A stretch of DNA of 64,000 bases from Kroppenstedtia sanguinis. GTDB taxonomy: Bacteria; Bacillota; Bacilli; Thermoactinomycetales; DSM-45169. Location: NCBI RefSeq assembly GCF_050433445.1, contig NZ_JBNPXF010000002.1, forward strand, positions 124,001 through 188,000. The letters run 5' to 3'. The position numbers and the translations under genes are program-made. The notes below the pieces were generated by a model. The model did not search any database and was not told the origin of the DNA. It saw only the letters and a list, made by a program, of their open reading frames with translations. Of the stretch, positions 42,167 through 49,630 are shown piece by piece (positions within the stretch are counted from its first letter, which is position 1; the number at the start of each line of letters is the position of its first letter).

Positions 42167-42724
42167 TATTCCTTGTGCCTCCTTGATTTATTGTATTAAG
42201 AGCATATCGAAAAGCCGACGGGACCAGTAGTTATGTACATCACTTCTTTGAAATGATAAATATCATTTTTTTAGAAGGTTTTTCGGAGCGATTTCATGTT
42301 TTTATAGAAAAACAGTAGCAAAATCTACGGAATGAATCGATTGCGGAATCCTTTTGCTACTTTTTATAAAGTAGTATTTTCTATGTAATTTCTGTAACAA
42401 AAACGATCTGTCCAGCCCTTCACATGTCTGGCTAGAAAAGTCTTTGATAAGAAGAGTAAACTATATAGTAAGAGCTTTACATACTATCGAAGGTCTTGAT
42501 TTACTTGAAGAGTTTCTGGAGATTATTAAGAAGGAAACTGGAAAGAAACCACCTATCGTCCCCATTTTTCCAAAGGACGGTCTCTTTTTGGTTTTCAAAG
42601 TAAAAAGGGGTGCCCCTTAGGTCACTTTTGTGACCTAAGGGGCACCCTCTTGTCGACCGATGCTTTCGGATTTGTGAATATTATAGACTAAATACTGGGA
42701 CCCGTCTATCCAGCTTTATTTGGA
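42167..42724. other. Intergenic region with operator-like palindrome and decayed frame
   Basis: A perfect palindrome AAATGATAAATATCATTT lies at 42251-42268, about 85 bases upstream of the disrupted small gene, and may be a regulator site for it. From 42444 to 42620 on the plus strand is an open frame reading VNYIVRALHTIEGLDLLEEF and FLEIIKKETGKKPPIVPIF, without a usable start codon or Shine-Dalgarno. It may be a remnant of a lost gene. No further gene seen. Confidence 0.4.
42602..42647 (-). terminator. Strong terminator of the nitroreductase/TetR operon
   Basis: The perfect 18-bp arms GGGTGCCCCTTAGGTCAC/GTGACCTAAGGGGCACCC (42608-42625 and 42630-42647) enclose a TTTT loop. On the minus strand they are followed by CTTTTTA. 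It lies 78 bases after the nitroreductase stop. Confidence 0.85.
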
Positions 42725-43366
42725 TTATTTCCATTGGGTGATATCATCAATTGGCAGTCGAACGGGAGGACGGCCTTCGTCCGCCGCTTTACCAATAGAA
42801 ATAATAACGATTGGGATGTAACGCGTGGCATCAAGCCCAAATGCTTCTGCAATTTTTTCTTTGTTGAATCCAGACATCGGATTGGTGGCGTAGCCATGTG
42901 CGTAAGCTGTTAGCAATAATTGCATAGTGACAAGTCCGCCGTCAACCATTACGGATTCGCGCTTTTCTTGAACAGAGAAACTGTCAAATAACGGTACGAC
43001 AGTTGAAAGGATTTTTTCCTTAATCTCCTGCGGCATGTGGCCGAGTTCCACCGCTCTACCGTATATTTCATCGGCGCGGTTCGCAAACTCGAGATCACCA
43101 AACACGGCAATGACCGCTGAAGAGGTAATAACTTGTGTCGAATTAAACGGTGCAATCTCAAGCAACTTCTCCTTGGCATCCTGACTTTCAATGACAACAA
43201 ACCGCCAGGGCTGCAAATTGAACGCTGACGGCGCAAGCGTTGCCTCCTTCAATATTTGGCTCATTTCCTCTCGGCTAATTTTTACTTCCGGATTGTATTT
43301 TTTAATGGTACGGCGTCCATGAATAACCTCGTTAAAATCCAGAACAGTATTTGTTGGAGTCATCAT
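42725..43366 (-). CDS. Nitroreductase-family protein
   Basis: This 213-residue FMN oxidoreductase starts MMTPTNTVLDFNEVIHGRRTIKKYN. HGRRTIKKYNP (about 15-25) and LAPSAFNLQPWRFVVIES near 42-60 bind FMN. AYAHGYATNPMSGFNKEKIAEAFGLD near 155-180 and RYIPIVIISIGKAADEGRPPVRLP near 182-205 match oxygen-insensitive nitroreductases of the NfnB/YodC type. It is co-directional with and 22 bases after the TetR gene, so the regulator probably controls it. The likely role is reduction of electrophilic compounds such as quinones or nitroaromatics. Confidence 0.92.
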   Translation of the reverse strand: MMTPTNTVLDFNEVIHGRRTIKKYNPEVKISREEMSQILKEATLAPSAFNLQPWRFVVIESQDAKEKLLEIAPFNSTQVITSSAVIAVFGDLEFANRADEIYGRAVELGHMPQEIKEKILSTVVPLFDSFSVQEKRESVMVDGGLVTMQLLLTAYAHGYATNPMSGFNKEKIAEAFGLDATRYIPIVIISIGKAADEGRPPVRLPIDDITQWK

Positions 43367-43387
43367 GTTTTCCTGCCTTCCTTTAAA

Positions 43388-43999
43388 TTATTTAGAGTCG
43401 AGAGAAGCGTGAGGATCACTGACAAGCAAACGATCGATAATATCAGTCAATGCTTGCCTTTTCTCTATATATTCTTGTTCATTCCATGAAAAAATCCCTT
43501 TGTCCAACCAGAAGGAAGTGCCCACCAGTAAAAATTCTACAGCTAGTTCTGGTTGGTGTGCATTGAATACTCCTTCTTCTACACCTTGTCTAACGATTTG
43601 TTTTGCATAGGGAAGTAAGGCCATAATTTCGGCAACAATCCATTTCTGATGCATTGTGCTGTTGTTTTCTTGATGAATGTATTCAAGTACGTCCACATCT
43701 TGTTCATTCGGAGAAGCTTCCGTAAAGATCCGTGTAAGCTTCTCTAAAGCATTCCATTGAGTACTTTCGACTAAGTGCTTCACTTTTTCGAGTCGTGAGG
43801 CCAAGGTGCGTTCACATGCGGCATTGATGATTTCTTCTTTGGATTGAAAATAGTAGTAGAACGTTCCCTGCGCAACTCCAACTTTCTTGACGATATCTCT
43901 GACGGAGGTATGCTCATACCCCTTTGTGGCAAACAACTTGATCGCGGCATTCAAAATCTCATCTCTGCGTTCCTGCGGGTCTTTAGAAATTCTCGGCAT
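43388..43999 (-). CDS. TetR/AcrR-family repressor
   Basis: This 203-residue protein has an N-terminal TetR HTH (RRDEILNAAIKLFATKGYEHTSVRDIVKKVGVAQGTFYYYFQSKEEI, about 12-58) and a variable ligand-binding helical domain. It is divergent from the MFS transporter and co-transcribed with the nitroreductase. Two inverted repeats in the shared promoter region are likely binding sites. The ATG at 43999 follows AAAAGGAG. It is expected to respond to a small toxic compound; the ligand is unknown. Confidence 0.93.
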   Translation of the reverse strand: MPRISKDPQERRDEILNAAIKLFATKGYEHTSVRDIVKKVGVAQGTFYYYFQSKEEIINAACERTLASRLEKVKHLVESTQWNALEKLTRIFTEASPNEQDVDVLEYIHQENNSTMHQKWIVAEIMALLPYAKQIVRQGVEEGVFNAHQPELAVEFLLVGTSFWLDKGIFSWNEQEYIEKRQALTDIIDRLLVSDPHASLDSK

Positions 44000-44050
44000 T
44001 ATGATAGGTCTCCTTTTTGTTCACTCCTGTCATATTTTTAATAATACATG

Positions 44051-44109
44051 TTGACTGACAGTCAGTCAACATTATAAACTTATTTTACACAATGACTGAC
44101 AACCAGTCA
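44051..44109. promoter_or_regulatory. TetR operator pair overlapping the MFS promoter
   Basis: A perfect 9+1+9 palindrome TTGACTGACAGTCAGTCAA (44051-44069) overlaps a -35 (TTGACT), with a 16-base spacer to TATAAA (44073-44078). A second, gapped inverted repeat TGACTGACAACCAGTCA sits at 44093-44109. Both contain the core TGACTG ... CAGTCA. They lie between the TetR gene and the transporter gene, as expected for a repressor site that controls both directions. Confidence 0.85.
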
Positions 44110-44131
44110 ACAAAGGATAGGAGGAATCCTT

Positions 44132-45310
44132 ATGAACAAACGAAAGATTTTATTAGTGCTTGGACTTTCCGCCGCGATTGTTTCTCTCGGCCAAAGTTTG
44201 TATGTTCCATTGCTCCCCGACCTTCAGCGTGATCTTCACACTTCTTTATCATTGGTTAACCTCACAGTTACTTTATTTACGGTCGCGATGGCCGTGATGC
44301 AGGTTGTGCTTGGACCTATCGTCGATCGCAGCGGCCGCAAAAGAATTCTAATTACCGGGATGATTATCTATGTACTGGCTACGATTGGATGTATGTTTTC
44401 TTTCTCTATTGACATGCTTCTCGTTTTCCGCGTCATTCAAGGAATCGGTGCGGCTGCAGTACCTCTGGTTGCTGCAACCATGATCGGAGATGTATTTGAA
44501 GGTGAAAAGCGGGCTGAAAGTATGGCCACATACCAAATGATATTGGGGATATCCCCTGCTGTTGGGCCCCTGATTGGCGGCCTGATCGGATCTGTATCCG
44601 GGTACACTGGCGCCTTTGGTTTTGCGGCGGCAAGTGCTGTTCTCATTATGTTTACTGCCTTGTTCTTGTTACCCGAAACCATGCCGACAATTTTAACTAC
44701 CACAGGAAAACAGCTTGGACTAAAAGCATTTGGACGGATTTTTCAAAGCAAAACCGGTCGTGTCGTGTTGTTGTGCGGTTTCGTTCTTTATGATCTCTTT
44801 TACACGTTGGTTGTATTTCTACCCACGATATTGGAGTCCCAATATAATTTGGGCGCTGCCACTATCGGTGTTTTTTCCCTGGTGTTAATGGCCTTTAATC
44901 TTGTTGGTAGTAAACTCAGCGGAAAACTTCAAACCAAAATTGGTTCTGTAAAATCACTGTTTTGGGTCAGCTCTTTTATCGTGGCCAGTCTTGTTATTTT
45001 TATTTTTGCCGCCCAGCTTTCGCTTATAACATTACTTATTGCATTAATGCTTACCGGTTTTGTAAGTGGACTGGCAATGCCTGTGCTGCCAACCTTATTA
45101 TCGGCAGAATTCGTTCAAGAGCGAGCAACTGCGATGGCGGTCTACAACTTTGTCCGTTATTTGGGTATGGCAACAGCACCGATGATCGGTAGTATTTTAT
45201 ATCCCGTCGGCGGTATAGCTTTGTTGATTGGAGTAACGGCTGCCTTTGTTGGAGTCGCCGCAATTGCTACTCATCAATTATTGCCGAGAAAGAACGAACA
45301 GACAGCTTAA
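44132..45310 (+). CDS. MFS drug-efflux transporter
   Basis: This 392-residue transporter has 12 predicted helices. It shows the loop 2-3 signature GPIVDRSGRKRILITGM near 56-72, the motif C-like GISPAVGPLIGGLIG near 136-151 of drug:H+ antiporters (DHA1/Bcr-CflA type), and LSGKLQTKIGSVKSLF in the second half. It is divergent from the TetR regulator with the operator between them, and is inferred to export the compound sensed by the regulator. The ATG at 44132 follows GGATAGGAGGAATCC. A terminator-like hairpin follows. Confidence 0.94.
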   Translation: MNKRKILLVLGLSAAIVSLGQSLYVPLLPDLQRDLHTSLSLVNLTVTLFTVAMAVMQVVLGPIVDRSGRKRILITGMIIYVLATIGCMFSFSIDMLLVFRVIQGIGAAAVPLVAATMIGDVFEGEKRAESMATYQMILGISPAVGPLIGGLIGSVSGYTGAFGFAAASAVLIMFTALFLLPETMPTILTTTGKQLGLKAFGRIFQSKTGRVVLLCGFVLYDLFYTLVVFLPTILESQYNLGAATIGVFSLVLMAFNLVGSKLSGKLQTKIGSVKSLFWVSSFIVASLVIFIFAAQLSLITLLIALMLTGFVSGLAMPVLPTLLSAEFVQERATAMAVYNFVRYLGMATAPMIGSILYPVGGIALLIGVTAAFVGVAAIATHQLLPRKNEQTA

Positions 45311-45396
45311 CCAAATATCATGGTAGCATCAGAAAAAAATGCGGATTTACAACGTTGAGGAAATTTCAATATTAAAAAGCCTAATGCTCAATATAA

Positions 45397-45740
45397 TGTA
45401 CCCTATTAAGTAGACACCAAATAAATCTACCAATAGGGTGCTTTTTTGTATAATTAAGAAACACAACTAGATATAACATGGAGACGGGAAAATAATAAAA
45501 AGCGTCATCTAAATCTGGGGAGTGATTTCCAAAAGCAATTGTTTTGCCATGATCGATGAACTGCGCCATCATCACTCCTTGGCACAGTAGACTTTTGAGG
45601 AAGTCTACAAAGTTGTCGAAAAATACATTACTACAAAGAGCATTTCCAGAAAAAAAATGGGGCGACCTTTCCTCTGTCGAACATCGGGAAAAAAGTCGCC
45701 ACATAACCGTTCTTTTTTCATTGTCTACTTGAAGGGTCCA
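45397..45740. mobile_element. Insertion-sequence relic (about 344 bp), with AAGTAGACA ends
   Basis: The left side begins TGTACCCTATTAAGTAGACA (45397-45416). The right side ends TGTCTACTTGAAGGGTCCA (45722-45740), its inverted partner, so the ends share TG-ACCCT and AAGTAGACA. Inside, a minus-strand frame begins MKKERLCGDFFPDVRQRKGRPIFF..., where F-P-x-x-R-Q-x-K-G-R-P resembles the N-terminus of IS5-type transposases (DUF772). The rest is missing or frameshifted. It may be an internally deleted IS. At 45399-45450 the left end also forms a hairpin ending in a T run that could terminate the MFS transcript. Confidence 0.55.
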
Positions 45741-45772
45741 GACCATGTCGCCTTTTAATCATTTGAACTCAG

Positions 45773-45812
45773 GCACCAGAAAATAGGCAGCAGAAGGGAG
45801 TCATCTGATTTC
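45773..45812. repeat. Fragment of the MITE family
   Basis: CCAGAAAATAGGCAGCAGAA followed by GGGAGTC resembles the left interior of copy D (CCAGAAAATGGGCAGCGGAA and GGGAGTC). It is truncated on both sides and lies between the IS relic and the YhgE-like gene. Confidence 0.5.
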
Positions 45813-45877
45813 GTATAACCAACCGATCAAACCACATGAATCTCGACAATGCAACATGGGTTGCTCTTACTTTATTT

Positions 45878-47059
45878 TTAACCCTCTGTAACAGAGGTAG
45901 ACACTGCATCTGTCCCTCGAGCTGCCTTAAATCCGGAAGCGAGCAGCAGGACCAAAAATACACCCACGACACCCCACAAGACGGAAGCATTTGAACCAAC
46001 CGCACCCAACCCGCCGAAGTACATCACTTCCCGCAACCCTTCTGCCGAGAACCGTAACGGCGTCCACGAATAAATCCAATCTCGCATCGTCTGTGATAAG
46101 AACTCCGGAGCCATGTTCAGCAACGGCACGGAGAAGAACATCAACAGTACGAGTAACGGCATAGCCGGGAATCCGATCCAATTCAGCAAAGAAGATTGCA
46201 ACAAGAAGAACGCCGACCCGACCAGCCATAAGAACAACCCAGTCTCTCCCGCCTTCGCTAATTCCATGCCGTACCACGATGAAGCCATCCATATGGTTAA
46301 GCCCGACGCCATGCCAACAATCGCCAGTCCCGCGATCGCTTGTAGCGCGCTGACCGTCCACCTCCTTGAACCCGCGGCGACCGCTTTTTTGCCAGTCAGG
46401 AACAAGACTATTGCGGTCACCAGACATCCGATATACATCATCTGGGTCAACAAACCCGGCGCATTCCCCGACGCATTGTTCACCCCTGGCGGATGCACAA
46501 CTTCCTCCTGAACCTTCACCGGTGTCATTAAAGCCTGAGTCATCTCAACCGGAATTTTCCCCCCTGTTTTCTGCCTGATCTGCCCAAGCAGCTGTTGCGA
46601 CAGCTCCCCACCGATCGTTTTCATAGCTTGCCCCAATCCCTGTCTTACAACCGTCGAGGCTTGAGTATTCATCCCCTCATTGACGATGATCTTCACATCA
46701 GGGGGAGCCGGCGAGGGAGTTGCTAACGAGAGCAATCCGCTACTGAGATCCGCCGGAAGCAGCAACGCTCCATAATATTCGCCGTTATCCATCCCTTTCC
46801 GGGCTTTTCCCTCGGAATCCACGACATGCCAGACGAAGGGCAGTGCCGAGTTCGACGTCAATTTCTCACGGATCTCCTCCCCTACCGAAAAAGTTCCTCC
46901 AGTCGGCAGCTCCGTCGGCTGATCAAGGACAACGAGGGCCACCGGGAGCTCCTTTGGCTTCGATCCAACTGTCCCCAACATGGCCGCCCCAAATATGATA
47001 AACACGACCAGGACAATCGCCGCTCCCAGCCACATCATTTTTTGTTTCAGCATTTTCAT
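45878..47059 (-). CDS. YhgE/Pip-like or ABC-2-related membrane protein
   Basis: This 393-residue protein has an N-terminal membrane helix (AAIVLVVFIIFGAAMLG), a large outside domain of about 170 residues (with GEYYGALLLPADLSSGLLSL near 90-109), and five or six C-terminal helices starting near LLTQMMYIGCLVTAIVLFL. This arrangement matches the YhgE/Pip and ABC-2 membrane families (phage-infection-protein-like). In Bacilli such genes are often near TetR regulators. No ATPase adjoins. The ATG at 47059 follows AAGGAGTAG. Function unknown; possibly type VII or lipid-related transport. Confidence 0.78.
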   Translation of the reverse strand: MKMLKQKMMWLGAAIVLVVFIIFGAAMLGTVGSKPKELPVALVVLDQPTELPTGGTFSVGEEIREKLTSNSALPFVWHVVDSEGKARKGMDNGEYYGALLLPADLSSGLLSLATPSPAPPDVKIIVNEGMNTQASTVVRQGLGQAMKTIGGELSQQLLGQIRQKTGGKIPVEMTQALMTPVKVQEEVVHPPGVNNASGNAPGLLTQMMYIGCLVTAIVLFLTGKKAVAAGSRRWTVSALQAIAGLAIVGMASGLTIWMASSWYGMELAKAGETGLFLWLVGSAFFLLQSSLLNWIGFPAMPLLVLLMFFSVPLLNMAPEFLSQTMRDWIYSWTPLRFSAEGLREVMYFGGLGAVGSNASVLWGVVGVFLVLLLASGFKAARGTDAVSTSVTEG

Positions 47060-47237
47060 GATCTTCTACTCCTTGTCTCTTCACCACAATGTTCATTCGC
47101 GAAAGGATTCCTAAAGAATATGGCTGGTTCAGCCACACGCACTGAATCGCAATCAACAAAAACATCCCTGCTCTACAAAAACGCTTCTTTTATTCCTTTG
47201 ATAATAAAGTGGATCACCCAAGTACTTTCGTGATATG

Positions 47238-47272
47238 AAAGACATCGCCGTCATTCAAGTCGGCGATGTCTT
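47238..47272. terminator. Terminator downstream of the SnoaL-like gene
   Basis: The 10-bp arms GACATCGCCG/CGGCGATGTC enclose TCATTCAAGT and are flanked by T-rich sequence on the minus strand. It lies between the SnoaL-like gene and the YhgE-like gene, so they are probably transcribed separately. Confidence 0.7.
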
Positions 47273-47296
47273 CTATGCGATTCAGTTACACGAACT

Positions 47297-48076
47297 TCAA
47301 AATCTACTGTTCGCATTTTTTCGTTTCTCCAACGGCAGGATGGCCTCGATTACGTCCCAATGCTCGGCAATTTTTCCATTCTCCACGCGGAACAAATCGT
47401 AGAATGCAGTAGGCTCACCATCAATAAGACCTTCACTCACCGTAAGCACAAAATTGCCTTGACCGATCACCTTATGAATATGAGTATATTGCATCTCAAT
47501 GCCTTGCTCCTCCATGGCCTGCACCGAGGCGAGGAGACCGGAAAGGCCGTCTGCAATATCTGGATCATGCTGAATGTAGTGATCCCCATAAAAATAAGAG
47601 GTAAGCAAGTCCCTGTTCTTCCCCATCATGATATTCTCGACAAAACTTTTAACATATACTTTGTTCTCATCAGTCTTGTCGATCTCCTGAATCGTGACCG
47701 GTCCGTCGATCATCGTATGATTGCTTGGTGTCTTTTCCACCGCTTCCTGCAAATTATCCCAATGTTCGACGATCAGTCCATTCTCAAAACGGAAAATATC
47801 AAAGACAATTTTGGGACCGTGAAAATCATATAGGGAATGAAGGGCAACATAATCTCCATCGACTAAAGCTCGCCTAATGCTTACCTTTGTACCCATTTCC
47901 TTTAAATGATCAAGTGCATCCAACATAGCCTGACGGCCATCGAGTAAAGCTTGGTTATGCTGAACATATTTATCTGGATGAATGTAAGCCACAATCGCTT
48001 CGGGGTTGCCGCTCTCCATACTTTCCAGCACAGCGATTGCCTTACGGATAAGTTCATTTTGATTGTCTGATGTCAT
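47297..48076 (-). CDS. SnoaL-like (NTF2 fold) protein with two tandem domains
   Basis: This 259-residue protein is an internal duplication. Domain 1 has YIHPDKYVQHNQALLDG ... IVFDIFRFENGLIVEHWDNLQ near 31-109. Domain 2 has YFYGDHYIQHDPDIADG ... AFYDLFRVENGKIAEHWDVIE near 161-245. Each is a SnoaL/NTF2-like cone fold with the typical QH and EHWD signatures. Known relatives are polyketide cyclases or small-molecule binding proteins; here the substrate is unknown. The ATG at 48076 follows AAGGAGGAAAC. It lies divergent from a TetR-type regulator at 48365 that may control it. Confidence 0.88.
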   Translation of the reverse strand: MTSDNQNELIRKAIAVLESMESGNPEAIVAYIHPDKYVQHNQALLDGRQAMLDALDHLKEMGTKVSIRRALVDGDYVALHSLYDFHGPKIVFDIFRFENGLIVEHWDNLQEAVEKTPSNHTMIDGPVTIQEIDKTDENKVYVKSFVENIMMGKNRDLLTSYFYGDHYIQHDPDIADGLSGLLASVQAMEEQGIEMQYTHIHKVIGQGNFVLTVSEGLIDGEPTAFYDLFRVENGKIAEHWDVIEAILPLEKRKNANSRF

Positions 48077-48364
48077 TAGAGTTTCCTCCTTATTTTATAA
48101 AAGGTTAAAATTCCAGTTTGGGATCGATCGAATGGATCTCAGATCCGTCCGAGCAAAAACAATCCTCCGCCCTCTTTATATACCTCCTTTCAATTAGTCA
48201 TCAGATAAATAATGAACTACATATTGTTTATTTATCTATTGCTCATTATAATAATGGTTATTACATCAATCAATGTCCAATATTTCTATTTTTGAAAGAT
48301 AAAATGCAATCTATAAAGGTTTGTCGCTTAACGATTCAAATTTCATTTAGGGGGAACGAAAAGG

Positions 48365-48955
48365 ATGAACAAAAAAACCGATTTAAGAATACTGCGTACT
48401 AGACAATCGATTCGAAAGGCGTTTTATGAGCTTATTCAGGAAAAGGATTATGAAGCGATCACGATCCAAGATCTTGCCGATCGGGCGATGATCAATCGAA
48501 ACACTTTTTATCTCCACTACGAAAATAAACCTGACTTATTAAATAGATGCATGGATGAGTTGTTGAGCGAAATAAAGGACGTCATCGTTCATTGTCCAAT
48601 TAACATGGATCCTTTCAGTATCTCTAGGCTCGAAACCGTCATGCAATCTGTACTGGAGCATATTTCGCACAACACTCCTTTTTACCATGCCATGTTAATT
48701 GGAGAAAATAGAATATATCAGTTTCGTGCAAAAATGGAAAATATCATTAAAGATAAACTAAATAAGGGTTGGTCTGATCAGAGAAAGATATCCAAGGAAT
48801 TGCTACTCGAATACCTTGTATCATCTTTCATGGGGGTTATCATTTGGTGGCTTAAAAACGATCAGCCGCTTCCTGAAGATGAAGTTGCATCTCAGTTTAG
48901 TAAAATCGTTGCCTTCGGATATTTAAAAACTACCGGCGTCGCCGTCGAGGAATAA
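48365..48955 (+). CDS. TetR/AcrR-family regulator (YfiR-like C-terminus)
   Basis: This 196-residue protein has an HTH in the order typical of TetR proteins: LRILRTRQSIRKAFYELIQEKDYEAITIQDLADRAMINRNTFYLHYENKPDLL near 6-58. The C-terminal domain resembles the TetR_C_33 type, with VSSFMGVIIWWLKNDQPLPEDEVA near 159-182. It probably regulates the divergent SnoaL-like gene. The ATG at 48365 follows GGGGGAACGAAAAGG. AT-rich intergenic sequence with inverted features lies between the two genes (48077-48364). Confidence 0.9.
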   Translation: MNKKTDLRILRTRQSIRKAFYELIQEKDYEAITIQDLADRAMINRNTFYLHYENKPDLLNRCMDELLSEIKDVIVHCPINMDPFSISRLETVMQSVLEHISHNTPFYHAMLIGENRIYQFRAKMENIIKDKLNKGWSDQRKISKELLLEYLVSSFMGVIIWWLKNDQPLPEDEVASQFSKIVAFGYLKTTGVAVEE

Positions 48956-48981
48956 CATTCGCGAAGGTGGAAGTCACACAG

Positions 48982-49186
48982 CATGGGTATTGATTATCCA
49001 TATTTTAGGTCGAGAGATCCTGTTCACCCAGGCGACCGTAGCCATCCGGCAAGGAAATGAAAACTGGCCGCTCCAAGTCTGACCATCAGGAAGCCACCAT
49101 CCCCGTCCCCTTGAGCCATATTTTACGATGGGGGCGATGGATCGCTTCGTTCTCATCATCCACTTCAGGGTTCATCAACAGCTCTG
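48982..49186. mobile_element. MITE-like element, copy J
   Basis: It begins with a decayed end (CATGGGTATTGATTATCC) and ends TTCATCAACAGCTCTG. The left interior follows copies D, G and I (GTTCACCCAGGCGACCGTAG), then switches at about 49095 to the type of copies E and F (CACCATCCCCGTCCCCTTGA, TATTTTACGATGG). No clear target duplication. It marks the right border of the accessory island, next to yerC. Confidence 0.75.
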
Positions 49187-49203
49187 GTCCCGTCATCACA
49201 TAT

Positions 49204-49234
49204 TAAAAAACGCCGGGAGCAAGCTCCCCGGCGA
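49204..49234 (-). terminator. Terminator after yerC
   Basis: On the minus strand CGCCGGGGAGC/GCTCCCGGCG with a TT loop is followed by six T. It directly abuts the yerC stop. Confidence 0.88.
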
Positions 49235-49552
49235 TTATTTTTGTGCACCTTCATCTGGTTGTTGTTCCTTCAGTCGATCCAGAGCCATGGTGTAACCGTC
49301 GGTCCCATAGTGCAGACAACGCTTCACCCGGGAAATGGTCGCCGTACTGGCACCCGTATCCTCCTCAATCCGGTTGTAAGTGAACCCTTCTTCCAGCATC
49401 CGAGCCACTTCCAACCGCTGAGCCAAAGATTTGATCTCACCCACTGTACACAGATCGTCAAAAAAACGATAACACTCTTCAATGTTGTCTAACGTCAAAA
49501 TTGCAGCAAATAAATTGTCTACTTCTTTTTGTCTCAGTTTGTCCAATTGCAT
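49235..49552 (-). CDS. yerC: YerC/YecD-family TrpR-like DNA-binding protein
   Basis: This protein of about 105 residues starts MQLDKLRQKEVDNLFAAIL. It contains the TrpR-type helix-turn-helix (VGEIKSLAQRLEVARMLEEGFTYNRIEEDTGASTATISRVKRCLHYG, about 38-84). The family sits next to yerB in B. subtilis and its regulon is not well known. ATG at 49552 is chosen because the in-frame TTG at 49576 lacks a spaced Shine-Dalgarno. It lies 78 bases after yerB. Confidence 0.92.
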   Translation of the reverse strand: MQLDKLRQKEVDNLFAAILTLDNIEECYRFFDDLCTVGEIKSLAQRLEVARMLEEGFTYNRIEEDTGASTATISRVKRCLHYGTDGYTMALDRLKEQQPDEGAQK

Positions 49553-49630
49553 CCCGATCCCCCTTTTCCCTGACAAACCGCACTTTACCCCTTTAAAATA
49601 GGAAATTCGACAAACTTTGCCGACCTCCTC

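Noticed and set aside
45381..45746. 121-codon minus-strand frame
   Set aside because: It coincides almost exactly with the IS relic, and its last part reads the terminal repeat; no plausible product.
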